Positions 12,243 through 22,650 of a stretch of 64,000 nucleotides of DNA are shown piece by piece. The notes under the pieces are model-generated. The model had not been told where the DNA came from. It made no database searches and was given only the letters and a program-made list of their open reading frames with translations. This DNA comes from Ligula intestinalis (Eukaryota > Platyhelminthes > Cestoda > Diphyllobothriidea > Diphyllobothriidae), in the NCBI GenBank assembly GCA_036362985.1, contig JAYGXS010000004.1:47307592-47371591 (forward strand), read 5' to 3'. Position numbers and translations under genes: made by a program. The first letter of the stretch is position 1. Every line of letters begins with the position of its first letter.

Positions 12243-14124
12243 GGTTTGTTAACACATTTACTGTAAATAAAATCGAGCATACGAATTCCAGGAAATAATC
12301 GAAAAGAAGATGTGAGGTACTCGAAACGTTTAACGACAAAACTTGCTCGCATGGTCGGTGAGCGCTAGTTAGGAGGTGGGAATTGGACCCTCTCCTGATG
12401 CAGAGAAATTGGGGATCAGGCTTAGGGTTGTGGATAAGTGTAGGAGCAAGTTAAAGTTTAGTGCTATGGTCGGTGCTAAGGCAGGTAGTGTCTAGGTTTT
12501 TATGCGTAACGTTAGGGGGAGAGCTTGCGTAAGACTTGATGTTAGGATTAGGGCTGCAACATGGCAATAGGTAATCCTTCTGGAATTTAGCACAAGCCCA
12601 CATCTATAGCCGGGGGGTCCCATTCCCATGTACCACGGAGCGCTTTTTAGGGGTTCCAGGCTCAACAAAGTTAATCTGCTCATGTAATTATTGTATCCAG
12701 CTTCGGAATGGTTTTGTCGTCTAATATGGTAAACTGACGCAGTTCCAGACTTTCTTCCAGGAGCTGTGATGGCTACGTTTGTAAAGTAAAACCCTATTGG
12801 TCAGTTAATGAGCATATCAAAACGAGATTTTCCTGGAAAAAGGGCCGGTTTTGTGCTCCGTCTAAATTGCCTTTCGCAAACGTTGTGGAGCTCCACAGTA
12901 GTATCCTTTGCGATTCATCAATGCAGTACAACGGCTCTAACTAAGAACCTTTAGGAAAGTTTTGTAGACCAGGAAACCACCAATTAGGGCTTTTTGATTG
13001 CAGATACGGATGATTGGATGCCTCATAATACGTATAATTGAATTCATGCGTTTTTAGCTAGACAGTATCAAGGTCACCTGCGATTGACTATGTCGAAGAG
13101 CACGCTTTGGTCGCGCCAGACCTTCTCGAACTCTCCACCTTCGAAGCGACTGCCCAGTGGGGGGGGGGTTATTATGCACATGCAGCCGCGAAAAAAGTCC
13201 TACGCATTTTTATCATCTAACAAAATCAAAGTATCGTCCACAGCGGACTTTATCTTTCAGTGTTTCTACTGTGTCCGCAAGGCTGACTGGATATGAGTAT
13301 GCATTAGTTACAGAGAGCCATTTTTTCTGGGCAAAAGTCACCAAAGCTTGCTTCCAGCTGTTTGAAATAATGAGCACATTGGGCTTGGTATTGAAAAATA
13401 AAATTGCCTATGAGGATAGCCAAGACTGGGAAGAACCACAACAGAAGAACTGGATGCCCAGACACTGACTCTTAACCACTTTGCGTTTCTAAGGTAAAAT
13501 AAGTTAGGCATAAGTTTTCGTATCTTTGTGATTGTTTTTCCCTTTTAAAACTGCATGAAGAGGCAATGCTGGTGCGCGAGTTTGGCTGTCAACAGAGAGG
13601 GCCTATGCAACTTATAAGAAAGTAAGGAAACGGGTTTCGCATCGTATTCTGCAGAGATACTATCAAACTTTCGAAAGTCAGAGATCCATTGCCTGCCCCT
13701 CCTACGCCTTCTTGTCTAATCTAAATTTATTTTCGTCTGAGCTCTGGCAGAACACTTAAACCACTTACCCAACGGTTTCTTTGTCGTTGCGTCAGAGTGC
13801 AGACACTTTCTCCAAAATCCCCTCGTGGAAATGCTGAAACTGGTTGTTCTTGACAGCAGGTTGTTGAATGTTGCATTGTATCCCGGAAAAACCAACTCCA
13901 AGACTGCGACTAATTTGGTGGATACATATGAACATACGTAAACTGTGCTCTTCATCCTATGAACGCACTCCGCTTCTACAAGCTAGATCTCATCGGTAAG
14001 AATTACTTACGTGGACGTCTAAATATGTCAGTGGAATAGGAACAACTCGTTCAAGTAATAAAGGTGGTCCTGTGTGTAATCCCAGGCAGAGTAAATATTT
14101 AGAAGTAGAAGATGCGATCGCTGG
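12243..14124. other. Intergenic, no gene recognised
   Basis: Degenerate TTAGGG-like words at 12418-12555. A 10-base G run at 13159-13168. No supported reading frame. Confidence 0.55.
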
Positions 14125-14178
14125 GACAATAGGTTTATTTGCCTGACGTTTCGGATTCTGTCGAGAACCCCTCATTAG
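14125..14178 (-). ncRNA. Hammerhead-ribozyme-like core, class B (decayed)
   Basis: On the minus strand the order is CTAATGA (one change from CUGAUGA), a stem II with 7 pairs (GGGTTCT/AGAATCC, one G-T) closed by CGAC, then GAAAC, then a GTC. A weak stem III is possible between the bases after GAAA and those before GTC. The distal sequence CCAGCGATCG and a TTC-rich tail recur in the copy at 18688-18741. No stem I is evident, so self-cleavage is not established. Stem II pairing plus the core words make chance less likely. Confidence 0.35.
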
Positions 14179-15929
14179 AGGTAACCGTAGAATAGGGAGA
14201 TACATACGCAGAGTCAGTATTCTCATGCACTAATATAAACCTAAACTGTGGCCCTAACCTTGACCTTGATCTTGTACATCCTAATTTTACAGGTAAAGCT
14301 CGTCATCCTTTATCTTAAACCTAACCATAACTTAATTTACTGTTCATTTGAGAATTAACCCTATAGAGAACTAGAACCCTAACCTTATGTTGCCCATATT
14401 GCCGATGGTTTACGTCCTCACATCCTGGTTAGGGGGCCATATAAGTCATCTTAACTCTTTCTTCCATACTTATAGGTTAGTATTACTAGAAAGTTATATT
14501 TCTTGGAGATTGCATATTTGGGACTCGGCTCAACGTGAAAACATAGGTTGCACACCTACTGTGATAAAATATACGGTCTAGATTAGATAGTCTTCTGTGA
14601 CGAGACAGACAGTTTGGAGCCGAAAGAGTCATCGCTAACGCCCACGGGGGAGGCTGCCCACTTAATTAGCAGAACAGAAAGGTCCACTGGTGTTTCGTGT
14701 CCAGGCAAGAGGTCAGTAGTGTATCAGTGAGTCATATTGCTCCGGAGTTTTACGCGTTTAGGTTACGATGGATAAGCATGAAGAACTAGGCAATCGACCG
14801 TGACAACCTGAACCAGAAAATAGGTGTGTGCTGAGTACTAAGAATAAGAACTAATCAGCACAACTTCCTGGGCGTTTCCATGAAAATAGAAGAGTTGGCG
14901 ATGACTAACTACGCATCAGATATGTCTGCAATGGTCGTTGCTTTCCTGAGATCCAATCTCTGTGTGGGTTGCAACTGTATAAAAACCATCCGAGTTTTGC
15001 AACTGTCCTCCAAGTTTATAGACTTTTGAGGAAATGGTCAAGAGATGATTTAGTGCACAAGAGTGTGGTGTCTTTGTTTTGGCCCAGAATGGACTGTTTC
15101 TTTGAAGTATATCCGCTTTTGCTTAAAGCCCAATGAACTGCACAGCTTCGTAGGGTGACCTGTCGCAAGTCTTCCGCTTTGTCGAGTTAGCTCAATTGGA
15201 CCGCCTATCCCCTTGAGTGTTGGTTTCTTCTTTGATAGGACGTAGTTAAGTTGTTGCTCTCTTGAGAATTAGCGAAGCGTGCATAGAGGGGTTAAGCATC
15301 CTGGTGACATACTATACGTTACTAAACTCGAGCAGTAGAAGAACTTTAATTCATTCAGTTTTCTTATATTTACCAAGGCAGTAAATCTCCTCGTTAGACT
15401 CAGTACTTTTGGCGAACACTGTAAAAGTTTTATTGTTTTTTGCAGTGGAAGGACATGCAATGTCGACTAAAACTCAAGTCTTACTTATGACCGATAATCC
15501 TCCACCAACAAGAGCGTTATATGAGAAAGTTCAGACAAGGTAGGCAGTAACGAAAGTACAAGGAGACATAGTCCTACGAGGGTCTCGTCATGGATTACAG
15601 ATATAAAGATTTGCCGCAAGAAAATTTATATACGTGAAAATATCGAAGTCAATCAAACACAAGGAACCCGAGAGAATTGGTAAGGATACTTGACTCGCGT
15701 GCCAAAATACTAATAAATTGTTAGCACCTGTCCCCTTCCAATATGAGCTCAACCCCAACGCTAAATCAATGCGTCGACTGGCCTTGCGGTAGACGTTAGC
15801 ATCTGTCTTAACAGTGACGGCAAATCGACGCGGTCACAATGAGCAGAAGAAACACCGGCGTTGGGCCCTCCGCCTACATCAACCTTCGCTCTGAATGTTT
15901 GCTCCGTTCCCGGATGTCTCTAGGTGGAA
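14179..15929. other. Intergenic, no gene recognised
   Basis: Holds a second set of degenerate CCCTAA-like words (14237-14385). No supported gene or complete mobile element. Confidence 0.55.
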
Positions 15930-15991
15930 GTCAGTTTGCCCACCCAAACAGGAAAAAAATTATCCATCAGACCTACCTCACTACCAGAGAT
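15930..15991 (+). repeat. 62-bp direct repeat, copy 1
   Basis: Starts GTCAGTTTGCCCACCC. The same 62 bases with one mismatch lie at 16941-17002. High identity in an otherwise decayed region implies a relatively recent duplication or a conserved element end. Confidence 0.8.
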
Positions 15992-16598
15992 CGTGTGTTG
16001 TGTGTTAGTTCGACCATCGGAAGTGAATATGTCCACCATTTGCCCAAAAGCATGGATGGTGACTTTGGTCAGGTATAGTGATGGTAGGCGCGCCGCTACC
16101 TACCCTACTCAACCCTCTCAACTGCATTTAAGCGGCGACAAGAAAAGTCAAGATGGCCGCACAGAGAGGGGGCGTAGACCGCAGCCGTTAACACCGCCTA
16201 AGCTTAGTATATAGTGACAGTAGACTTTGCGCCGGTACTACTGCACTGTCTACTCTCACTCACCTATAGTAGGCGTCTAGCCTGATTCTAAGAAGCCAGC
16301 TAAACAGCCATTACTGCTATTTCTAATGTTACTGTTAGGGTACATCTGAGTAATATGTTCCCTGGTACTATCTCAGTATGTATTGCAACTCAGAATTGAC
16401 GCCGATTAAAGTCAGCACAGGGTTCGTACCCCCTCAATCCCAACAAGAACTGTAGTGGTGCTGGTGCTGGCATTGTTGCCACCATTGGTCACCGTTGACG
16501 CTGACTGAGCCTTCACTAGGGTCCGTATACCCCTGATTTGGATAAGGCAGGCGAATCTGGGTTTAAATGTTTCGGGAAAATACATGCTTGGGGGCCTG

Positions 16599-16683
16599 AG
16601 CAAAACTGTGCTTGCCTTGGCTTTCGCACTTTCAGCTCGATCCCTCGAGCTGTATGGACTAAGACGCTGTCGCTATAGATGCT
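16599..16683 (+). repeat. ~80-bp direct repeat, copy 1
   Basis: Shares CTTTCGCACTTTCA, TCGAGCTGTA and CTAAGA.GCTG in order with 16856-16938. Copy 2 directly abuts copy 2 of the 62-bp repeat. Confidence 0.65.
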
Positions 16684-16855
16684 TGCTTATTATATAAGTG
16701 CTAATTCTAGAAGTATGCTTATTGAGGCTAGTAGATAGTATACTATAAGTACTGCCTCTGTATCCTCTGTTTAAGGAGACGCATCCAGTATGCATTTTCC
16801 TGTCTGTGTGAGGTAAAAGTGATTAGCATTTGGATGCTAATAGAGTTAGTTGTCC

Positions 16856-16938
16856 TGAGCAAAGCTGCATATTCCTTGGTTTTCGCACTTTCAACTTGAT
16901 CCATCGAGCTGTACGGGCTAAGATGCTGCTGCTATAGG
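16856..16938 (+). repeat. ~80-bp direct repeat, copy 2
   Basis: Diverged copy of 16599-16683, immediately followed by the 62-bp repeat copy at 16941. Confidence 0.65.
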
Positions 16939-16940
16939 TT

Positions 16941-17002
16941 GTCAGTTTGCCCACCCAAACAGGAAAAAAATTACCCATCAGACCTACCTCACTACCAGAG
17001 AT
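16941..17002 (+). repeat. 62-bp direct repeat, copy 2
   Basis: One mismatch from 15930-15991, about 1,011 bp downstream of it. Confidence 0.8.
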
Positions 17003-17315
17003 AGTAGAACTTCAACATCAGCAGTTCGTAGGCCTTAGCACACAGAACGCAACCCAAAAATGAGTGGACAAGACCAATTGGTCTGTCTAGTGAAGCAGAT
17101 GTAGTCAACTTGGGACACCGAATGAAGCTTTCGCTGAAGCATCTTCAAAAACGGGATGTACACAGGCACCTCCAGACTACCTCCTGCCTCGTTTCTAAGT
17201 CTGCTGCGACGCCACTGCCATGTTTGCCACCGTCGTTTATGATCGTCGTCACTTCCTCAACAGCTGATAGAAGTGAACAGGCGAGTTCCAGGAAGCAGTT
17301 CAGAAGTGGAAGATA

Positions 17316-17448
17316 AAATTTCTGTTTATTTGCCTGACGCTTCGGATCGTGGCTTGAACCCATCATATGAGATAAGGATTTTCTGTGGTTGCCTCTGAGA
17401 TTGGGTTCAAGCCAGAATCCGAAACTTTAGGCAAATAAACTTTTTGTT
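17316..17448. repeat. Inverted pair of class-B hammerhead-like repeat
   Basis: Left arm 17319-17372 and right arm 17393-17446 face each other across about 20 bases. Both carry TTTATTTGCCT, TCGGAT and GGCTTGAACCCA or the complement. The right arm on the plus strand has stem II GGGTTC/GAATCC followed by GAAAC, as in the copy at 14.1 kb, but its CUGAUGA has decayed to CTGAGATT. This is an inverted terminal-repeat-like arrangement. Confidence 0.6.
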
Positions 17449-17902
17449 TTAGTGATCGTACCTTCTACTCCTGACCTCCTTAACTATTGCCTACCCAGTT
17501 CCCAAGCCTCGGGGATCAAAAAACCACAGAAGCATGAATGTGCAGGTGCCAGTCTATGACATGCCCTGACTACAACACTAGCCCTTATGCCCTACCTAGG
17601 CCCGATACCCAAATATAAACCTAACAGTAATTATAACCAAAGAGCTGACATCCAACGCCAAGTCTGGCCCAATAAATAAATGCTAACAGTTTCTGTGGCA
17701 TGATAACAATTTGATCTCATTTGCTACACCACCTACCCAGTGTCAGTCTAGACCCTCGCCAACTGCAGTGATTGTCTGGCGAACTGAAAAGAGATTCCAG
17801 CAAAGTGTCTTAAATTGATTTTATCCGCACACATGTAGGAGAAATGAACCACTTCACAGGCATTTCACGCACATACACATTAAAACTGACAACCAAAAGT
17901 TC
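17449..17902. other. Intergenic, no gene recognised
   Basis: No coding or RNA signal seen. Confidence 0.5.
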
Positions 17903-18066
17903 GGCTGTCGATTCCGACGAGATCTACGGTATGGTCCACGATAGTGTGGGTGTAGGGGGCGGTGATTTGCTCGTGAAGGGGGTTTAGCATGATAGTATAT
18001 TTGCGCTACTTGTTTTCTCATCTTTCTGGATCCGATATCAAAACAGAGTTGGAAAGACCAGAGGCG
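17903..18066 (-). repeat. Fragment of the ~750-bp dispersed family (3' end)
   Basis: On the minus strand it runs from CTCTGGTCTTTCC and TTTTGATATCGGAT to CTCGTCGGAATCGAC, the same order as the last ~150 bp of the copies at 21.6, 57.1 and 58.9 kb, but more diverged. Confidence 0.45.
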
Positions 18067-18617
18067 GAACCGGAGACAGGTGGCCAGCACGGTGGGAGCC
18101 AGCACCTAAGCCTACCACTACACCCCCTGTCTTCAGATGTGGCATTTCATACGCGCGCCGACCGCATTTACCGCGTGGCACGTTTATGGGGTACAACACC
18201 AACAACTACATCACCCAGTCCAAAAACTCTACGTCGGTTGCAGTGGGCTGTCATGTGCCATCTCTCTTATTTTCTTCAGTTTACCGAGAATTCTTTTTTG
18301 TTGTCTACCAGAAGGAGGAAATCATGTAGCGTCAAACCACGTCTATTTTTCGACGCTTCACTTTCGAGGATACGAGCGCGACACCCACGTGACAAGAGCT
18401 AACAAGAAAATGTGCCAGTCTGAAAAGGAGGCGAGGGAACTTACACAACACTTAAAAAACGACTTAGCTTCGGCAGCACTAACGCAGGTTGCCTTCTTCG
18501 CTCGGAATAAGCCTCCAAGAATGCTTAGTAGATAAGCAGAAATTAAGCCAAGGGAGAGGAGGTGTTTTGCTGCCTTTTTTTAAATACTTTTAGTACCTCT
18601 TGAAGAGATCCACTACT
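18067..18617. other. Intergenic, moderately GC-rich
   Basis: Two overlapping open frames of about 130 codons on the plus strand (17989-18402 and 18137-18535) have no recognisable motif and start inside the repeat, so I do not call them genes. Confidence 0.45.
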
Positions 18618-18675
18618 GAGAAGAAGAAGAAGAAGAAGAAGATGAAGAAGATGAAGAATACGAAGAAGAAGAAGA
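18618..18675 (+). repeat. (GAA)n microsatellite
   Basis: An interrupted GAA/GAT run. It directly abuts the 3' side of the class-B hammerhead-like repeat on the minus strand (TTC-rich tail); the 14.1-kb copy also ends in TTC-rich sequence. Confidence 0.9.
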
Positions 18676-18687
18676 CTCGATCGCTGG

Positions 18688-18741
18688 GACGATATGTTTA
18701 TTCGCCTAACGTTTCGATATCCGTTGTGGATTCGTCATCAG
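18688..18741 (-). ncRNA. Hammerhead-ribozyme-like core, class B (core words intact)
   Basis: The minus strand reads CTGATGA (18741-18735), a stem II region with ATCC/GGAT pairing, GAAAC (18715-18711), then CGTC (18691-18688). A 3-bp stem III (ACG/CGT) would place GUC at the cleavage site. Sequence 3' of it (CCAGCGATCG) matches the 14.1-kb copy and runs into a TTC microsatellite. Stem I is not evident from flanking bases. A member of the same family as 14.1 and 17.3-17.4 kb. Confidence 0.4.
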
Positions 18742-21120
18742 AGACATGAGTAGCAGATCCAGATCCACTACTTTTTTCTAGGGGAGTTTTTTGAAGGCAA
18801 CTAGGCTTTTGCGGCATGAAGTTTTCGAAGTTCAAAACTGAACTCTGAGGAGTACTTAACATCCCCTAGCCGAACGAATGAGACAAAAACGTCCAACATG
18901 CTTTAAAAAAGCGAGTAGCAACTTCTTTTATTACTGGCATACTGCTTTACAACTGCCTGAAACTGATAAGACCCCCTAGTTTCCCATAGCTTGGGCTTCC
19001 AGCGTACAGTAGCTTGCTATATCAGAATGGCCGATGTGAAAGGGGTTAAGCTGTAATCTATTAGTTTTGTATCTTTGAAGAACTTTTAATAGGCAGAAAC
19101 CTATCTGGATCATAGCAGATTGAGAATACACACCAAGTCTTCATCCTCCTTTTCAAAAAATGCGGCTTCTATGCTACTCCCGAAAAGGAAACTCAAAAAC
19201 TGTAGGGAACCTTTTTCGTATAAGAACCGATGCAGTGAAAATTAGCTAATGTCAAGTGCATACTGTCATTCTAGCATTTGTCAAAACTTCTATCGAGGGA
19301 ATATGGGAGCAAGTAACTGCAACCTCGAAACGTTATACACAGGAAAACAAAGTGCCTTAAGCTATATTACTTTAGTCTTGGAAGGCAAGGTAGCCAAAGT
19401 AAAATGCTCCATCGTCAATCGCGGAGCTTGCACTCCAGAACCCCCGAGGAAGGTGAAAATGCACAAAGTAAAAATAACATGTATATTTAGTTATTTACAG
19501 CATACAAAATAAACCCTTTTTACTTTCTTAGCTGCTAGGTATGATTCATTGAAATTATGTACGCTGTTGATATAATATGCACAAATATACCTATCGTATA
19601 TCACGAAAGGGTTTTAGCCATAAAGTAATGTAGTCATTAGCCAATACATCCCCTTTATTAAATAAACTGGGCAAACCAACAGAAGAAGCATGTACCAGAC
19701 ATAGAAAGATGCATTGTTCGCGGTAATCAGCGATATGTATTTAGATAGGGTTGTGTATGGGACCCGCTATAGCGTGAAGTCGCGAAAATTTAAGCGTGCT
19801 ATGGCGAAAGACTACTGTATGCTGTATCTTAGACTAGATCGCTGTCAGTTGCCTACCTTGCGCATAACAGAAACTGTTCTTGAACAATAAGTATAAATGA
19901 GGTCAAAAATAGGTAAACACTGAGATTGCCGAACATACATTAAAAATACTGTATCCCGTAATAAACTTCTACTTCTCCACTTACAACCAGATTACTGTTA
20001 GAACTATTTGTTCACTGGGCAATGATTTGAATTAGGCAATCAAGCCAATTGTGGCCCAAAAGATCGGCACAGTCTTTGGGAAACTACGAATCTCGATATC
20101 AAGGCCAGGCTGGCCCGTAAAACGTATACCAATAACTGTTACAAGGCTTCGCGATACTGCTCTAGATTCCAGCTTAAGCAGTGGGTTGAGCTAGTAGGTA
20201 CAACCCTCACCGCTGCGTTCTGCAAAACCGGTTCCGCGTGGGAAGATAAGTGAGACCCCGAATTAGAGGAATATATTTTTTCTGTACAGAGGTAATGGAG
20301 GCAAGGTTGGAGGAATTTGACTGTCAGAAGAGTGCATAACCTCCTGCGAGGAGGCCGCACTCGCAGTGGTGCGGGCGCGACATTCGTCACTGTGAGGTCC
20401 TCTGTGATTCAGTCTTGAATGTGATTTGTCAGACCGGATGTGGGTAGACAGGCACTGGTGCGCGCACTTGATAGCAGTCGTGAGTGCACGTGCACCCGGA
20501 GTTGGCGCACTACAGAATCTATGAATTTCAGTTTAATGTCTCATAGTGTACCTCGACTTGCTATTTTTTAAGAGAACTGATCGACGGCATTCAAAATGCT
20601 ATGCGAGATCTAACCGTGAATTACATTTGTGCAACTCAGTGCTTATCAAGAAACCTTGATATCCTTTACACCGACAAATTTATAGTTATTATGCTTCAAC
20701 CCGGACCGCATTGACTCACATTGTATATAACCGTGGTGCATACGAGTTCACGAGCTGTCGCATGCTATATGTAATTAATTTTCTCATCGGCTTCAGCACA
20801 CAAAGTGCCCTTCTGCTATTCACGGCGGTACTTCAAAGGAGTTGATTGCTAAAAATTCTAAGCCAGCAGCCTAGCAGCTATACGGCAGCGATGGCGCCTG
20901 CTGAACCCAAGTCTGTCTGTATTAGTTAATCAGACGCACGGAGATACTGCTTAGTACTCCAGAAGCCCCAATAGGGAAAATTATACTTTTCGGAGATATT
21001 ACTGACTAACCATATCGCACGGAAATAAGTTATATCCCTTTTCTGTAGAATGAGATTACTGACAAAGACCATTTCTGGCTTATTAGTCGTCCCCCGCCAG
21101 CCATTTCAGAATTAATGTAT
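18742..21120. other. Intergenic, no gene recognised
   Basis: Only short random frames and no repeat that I can pair within the window. Confidence 0.6.
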
Positions 21121-21195
21121 GTAAGCATCTGAGGCTAAAACCCGCGCTCTTTTGGTTATAAGCCCAATGCCCCCAGCCACTGAGCCACAAGCTCC
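21121..21195 (-). repeat. tRNA-Ile(UAU)-like pseudogene or SINE head
   Basis: On the minus strand: A box TGGCTCAGTGGC, D stem GCTC/GGGC with a G-T pair, anticodon arm TTGGG/CCAAA (4 of 5 pairs) around loop CTTATAA (anticodon UAU), and a damaged B box (GGGTTTTAGCC). The T stem and acceptor stem do not pair, so it is not a working tRNA. It is either a decayed tRNA gene or the head of a tRNA-derived SINE. Confidence 0.5.
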
Positions 21196-21614
21196 TTGTC
21201 CTGTCGGTAACGATCGTGTTTACTGATCGGTTCTGGGACATGCTCGTCCCACTGAGAAAGCTTTCCTCATATCTTGAGTTTTATAACCTGATGAAAACCG
21301 AGTTTTTGAGCTCTAGTTCTCCAAATCCAACCAAGAGACTAAACGAAATTCGTCAGCCCATTTAGGAATACAGCAAACACCATCAGATCCTAAGACATAA
21401 CAGGAACAACAACATTCCTGGTAATGTGTTTTCCTAATTTAAATTCAAAAACGATGCTTATTGGCGTCTTGATCACTGCCCTTTACGATCACTCGCCCTA
21501 CGAATGTTATTAAGGCGTGTAGTTGTACACAAGTCTATGCCATTCGTGCTGGGATCCGAGCCGTTCAAGCGTAGACTGTAACCAGGTGACGTATAATGGG
21601 GTGTACTTGCACGT
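21196..21614. other. Intergenic, no gene recognised
   Basis: No coding or RNA signal seen. Confidence 0.5.
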
Positions 21615-22362
21615 CTCTTTCTTATAAAGTTCTGCTAACTGACGCATTAACTGGACACATCATCAGCCCAGTGTGTGCGCTGTGTGAATTGGCTGATAAG
21701 TAGGGCTAGTACCTCTCAGTCCATGACTGAATGGTTACCTCGTCTCTGAAGGGTGAAGGCCTAGGCTAAGTGCAGGGCTGGTCCCTCGCCCTTCGGAGAT
21801 TAAAGGATTGTGTGCGTATGCAACACCACACTTCAGCAAACTATGGGCCCTGCGGCCTGGTGTGGGCTGACAGCTTTCTTGGATCTGATTCCCTGTCAGT
21901 GTATGCACTTGCGCTCCCACTGGCGTTACATGCCGTGTACATGGTTGCCCGTTTAATTGTATCTTCTCTCTCTCTTTGTCTGATTCAAGGGAGTGAATAC
22001 CGGTTGGTAGTGCATAGCGAATTTGCGGGCGGTGTGATGGCGGCGGTGGCAGTCACGCCCTCGTCTGTGTAATCGCAAGGGCCACCCATGCTCCGTGCTT
22101 ATTTTGCGAAACTGACCGTTCTGAGCGTGGTGGCACGCTTAGGGATGGCCTCGGCCGCACCAGCTACCTGCGCTCCCCCCCCCCTAACTCTGGTCTTCTC
22201 GACTTTTGTCTTGACATCGGGTGTAGGTGTGGGCGTGATGATAGAGTGGGATAGATCCTATGAATCTACTTTGACTAAAATTCAGTTGCAGTTACCGCGG
22301 CTGCCTTCAGCTTGCCGAACCTCATGGTGGACATCGTCGAAAACGACGGTCGGACTCTCACG
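21615..22362 (+). repeat. ~750-bp dispersed repeat family, copy 1
   Basis: Aligns by eye along its whole length with 57148-57895 in the same orientation. Landmarks: AGTTCTGC.AACTGACGCAT at the left, CTGAATGGTTACCTC, GTGTACATGGTTG, a near-identical core starting CTGACCGTTCTGAGCGTGG, and a right end with TCGTCGAAAACGACGGTC. It carries no sustained reading frame. The internal frames (for example 22088-22384) are not conserved as protein between copies, so I take it for a non-coding mobile or satellite-derived element of unknown class. Confidence 0.75.
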
Positions 22363-22394
22363 GGCACCCACGTGTACACTGTGAGAGCTGGAAC

Positions 22395-22650
22395 CCATGC
22401 CACCGCCTCTATCATCTCGTTGTAGTGTTAACTCCTGGTCAAGTGTTCGCCGGGGAACAGGGGGCGTGGTAGTACGCTCAGGTGCGAATTTTCACCGTGC
22501 CAGCCACCTGCTCCCCCCTCCGGGTGCGATAGATGCGGCGCACCTCTACTACCACCATAGTATACTTCTCACGAAAGTCACCGCGCTTGCTTCCGGCCTG
22601 CCGTGAGGCACGTGGCGGGTTTCGTCGAAATCGACGATCTAACTGTCATG
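22395..22650 (+). repeat. Partial second copy of the ~750-bp family
   Basis: Only the right third is recognisable: GTGCCAGCCACCTGC, CACCGCGCTTGC and the terminal TCGTCGAAATCGACGATC. It follows copy 1 head to tail. Confidence 0.5.

Noticed and set aside
21770..22384. Frames of ~100 codons in the ~750-bp repeat copy
   Set aside because: Not conserved as protein in the second copy at 57.1 kb, where frames differ and are broken.
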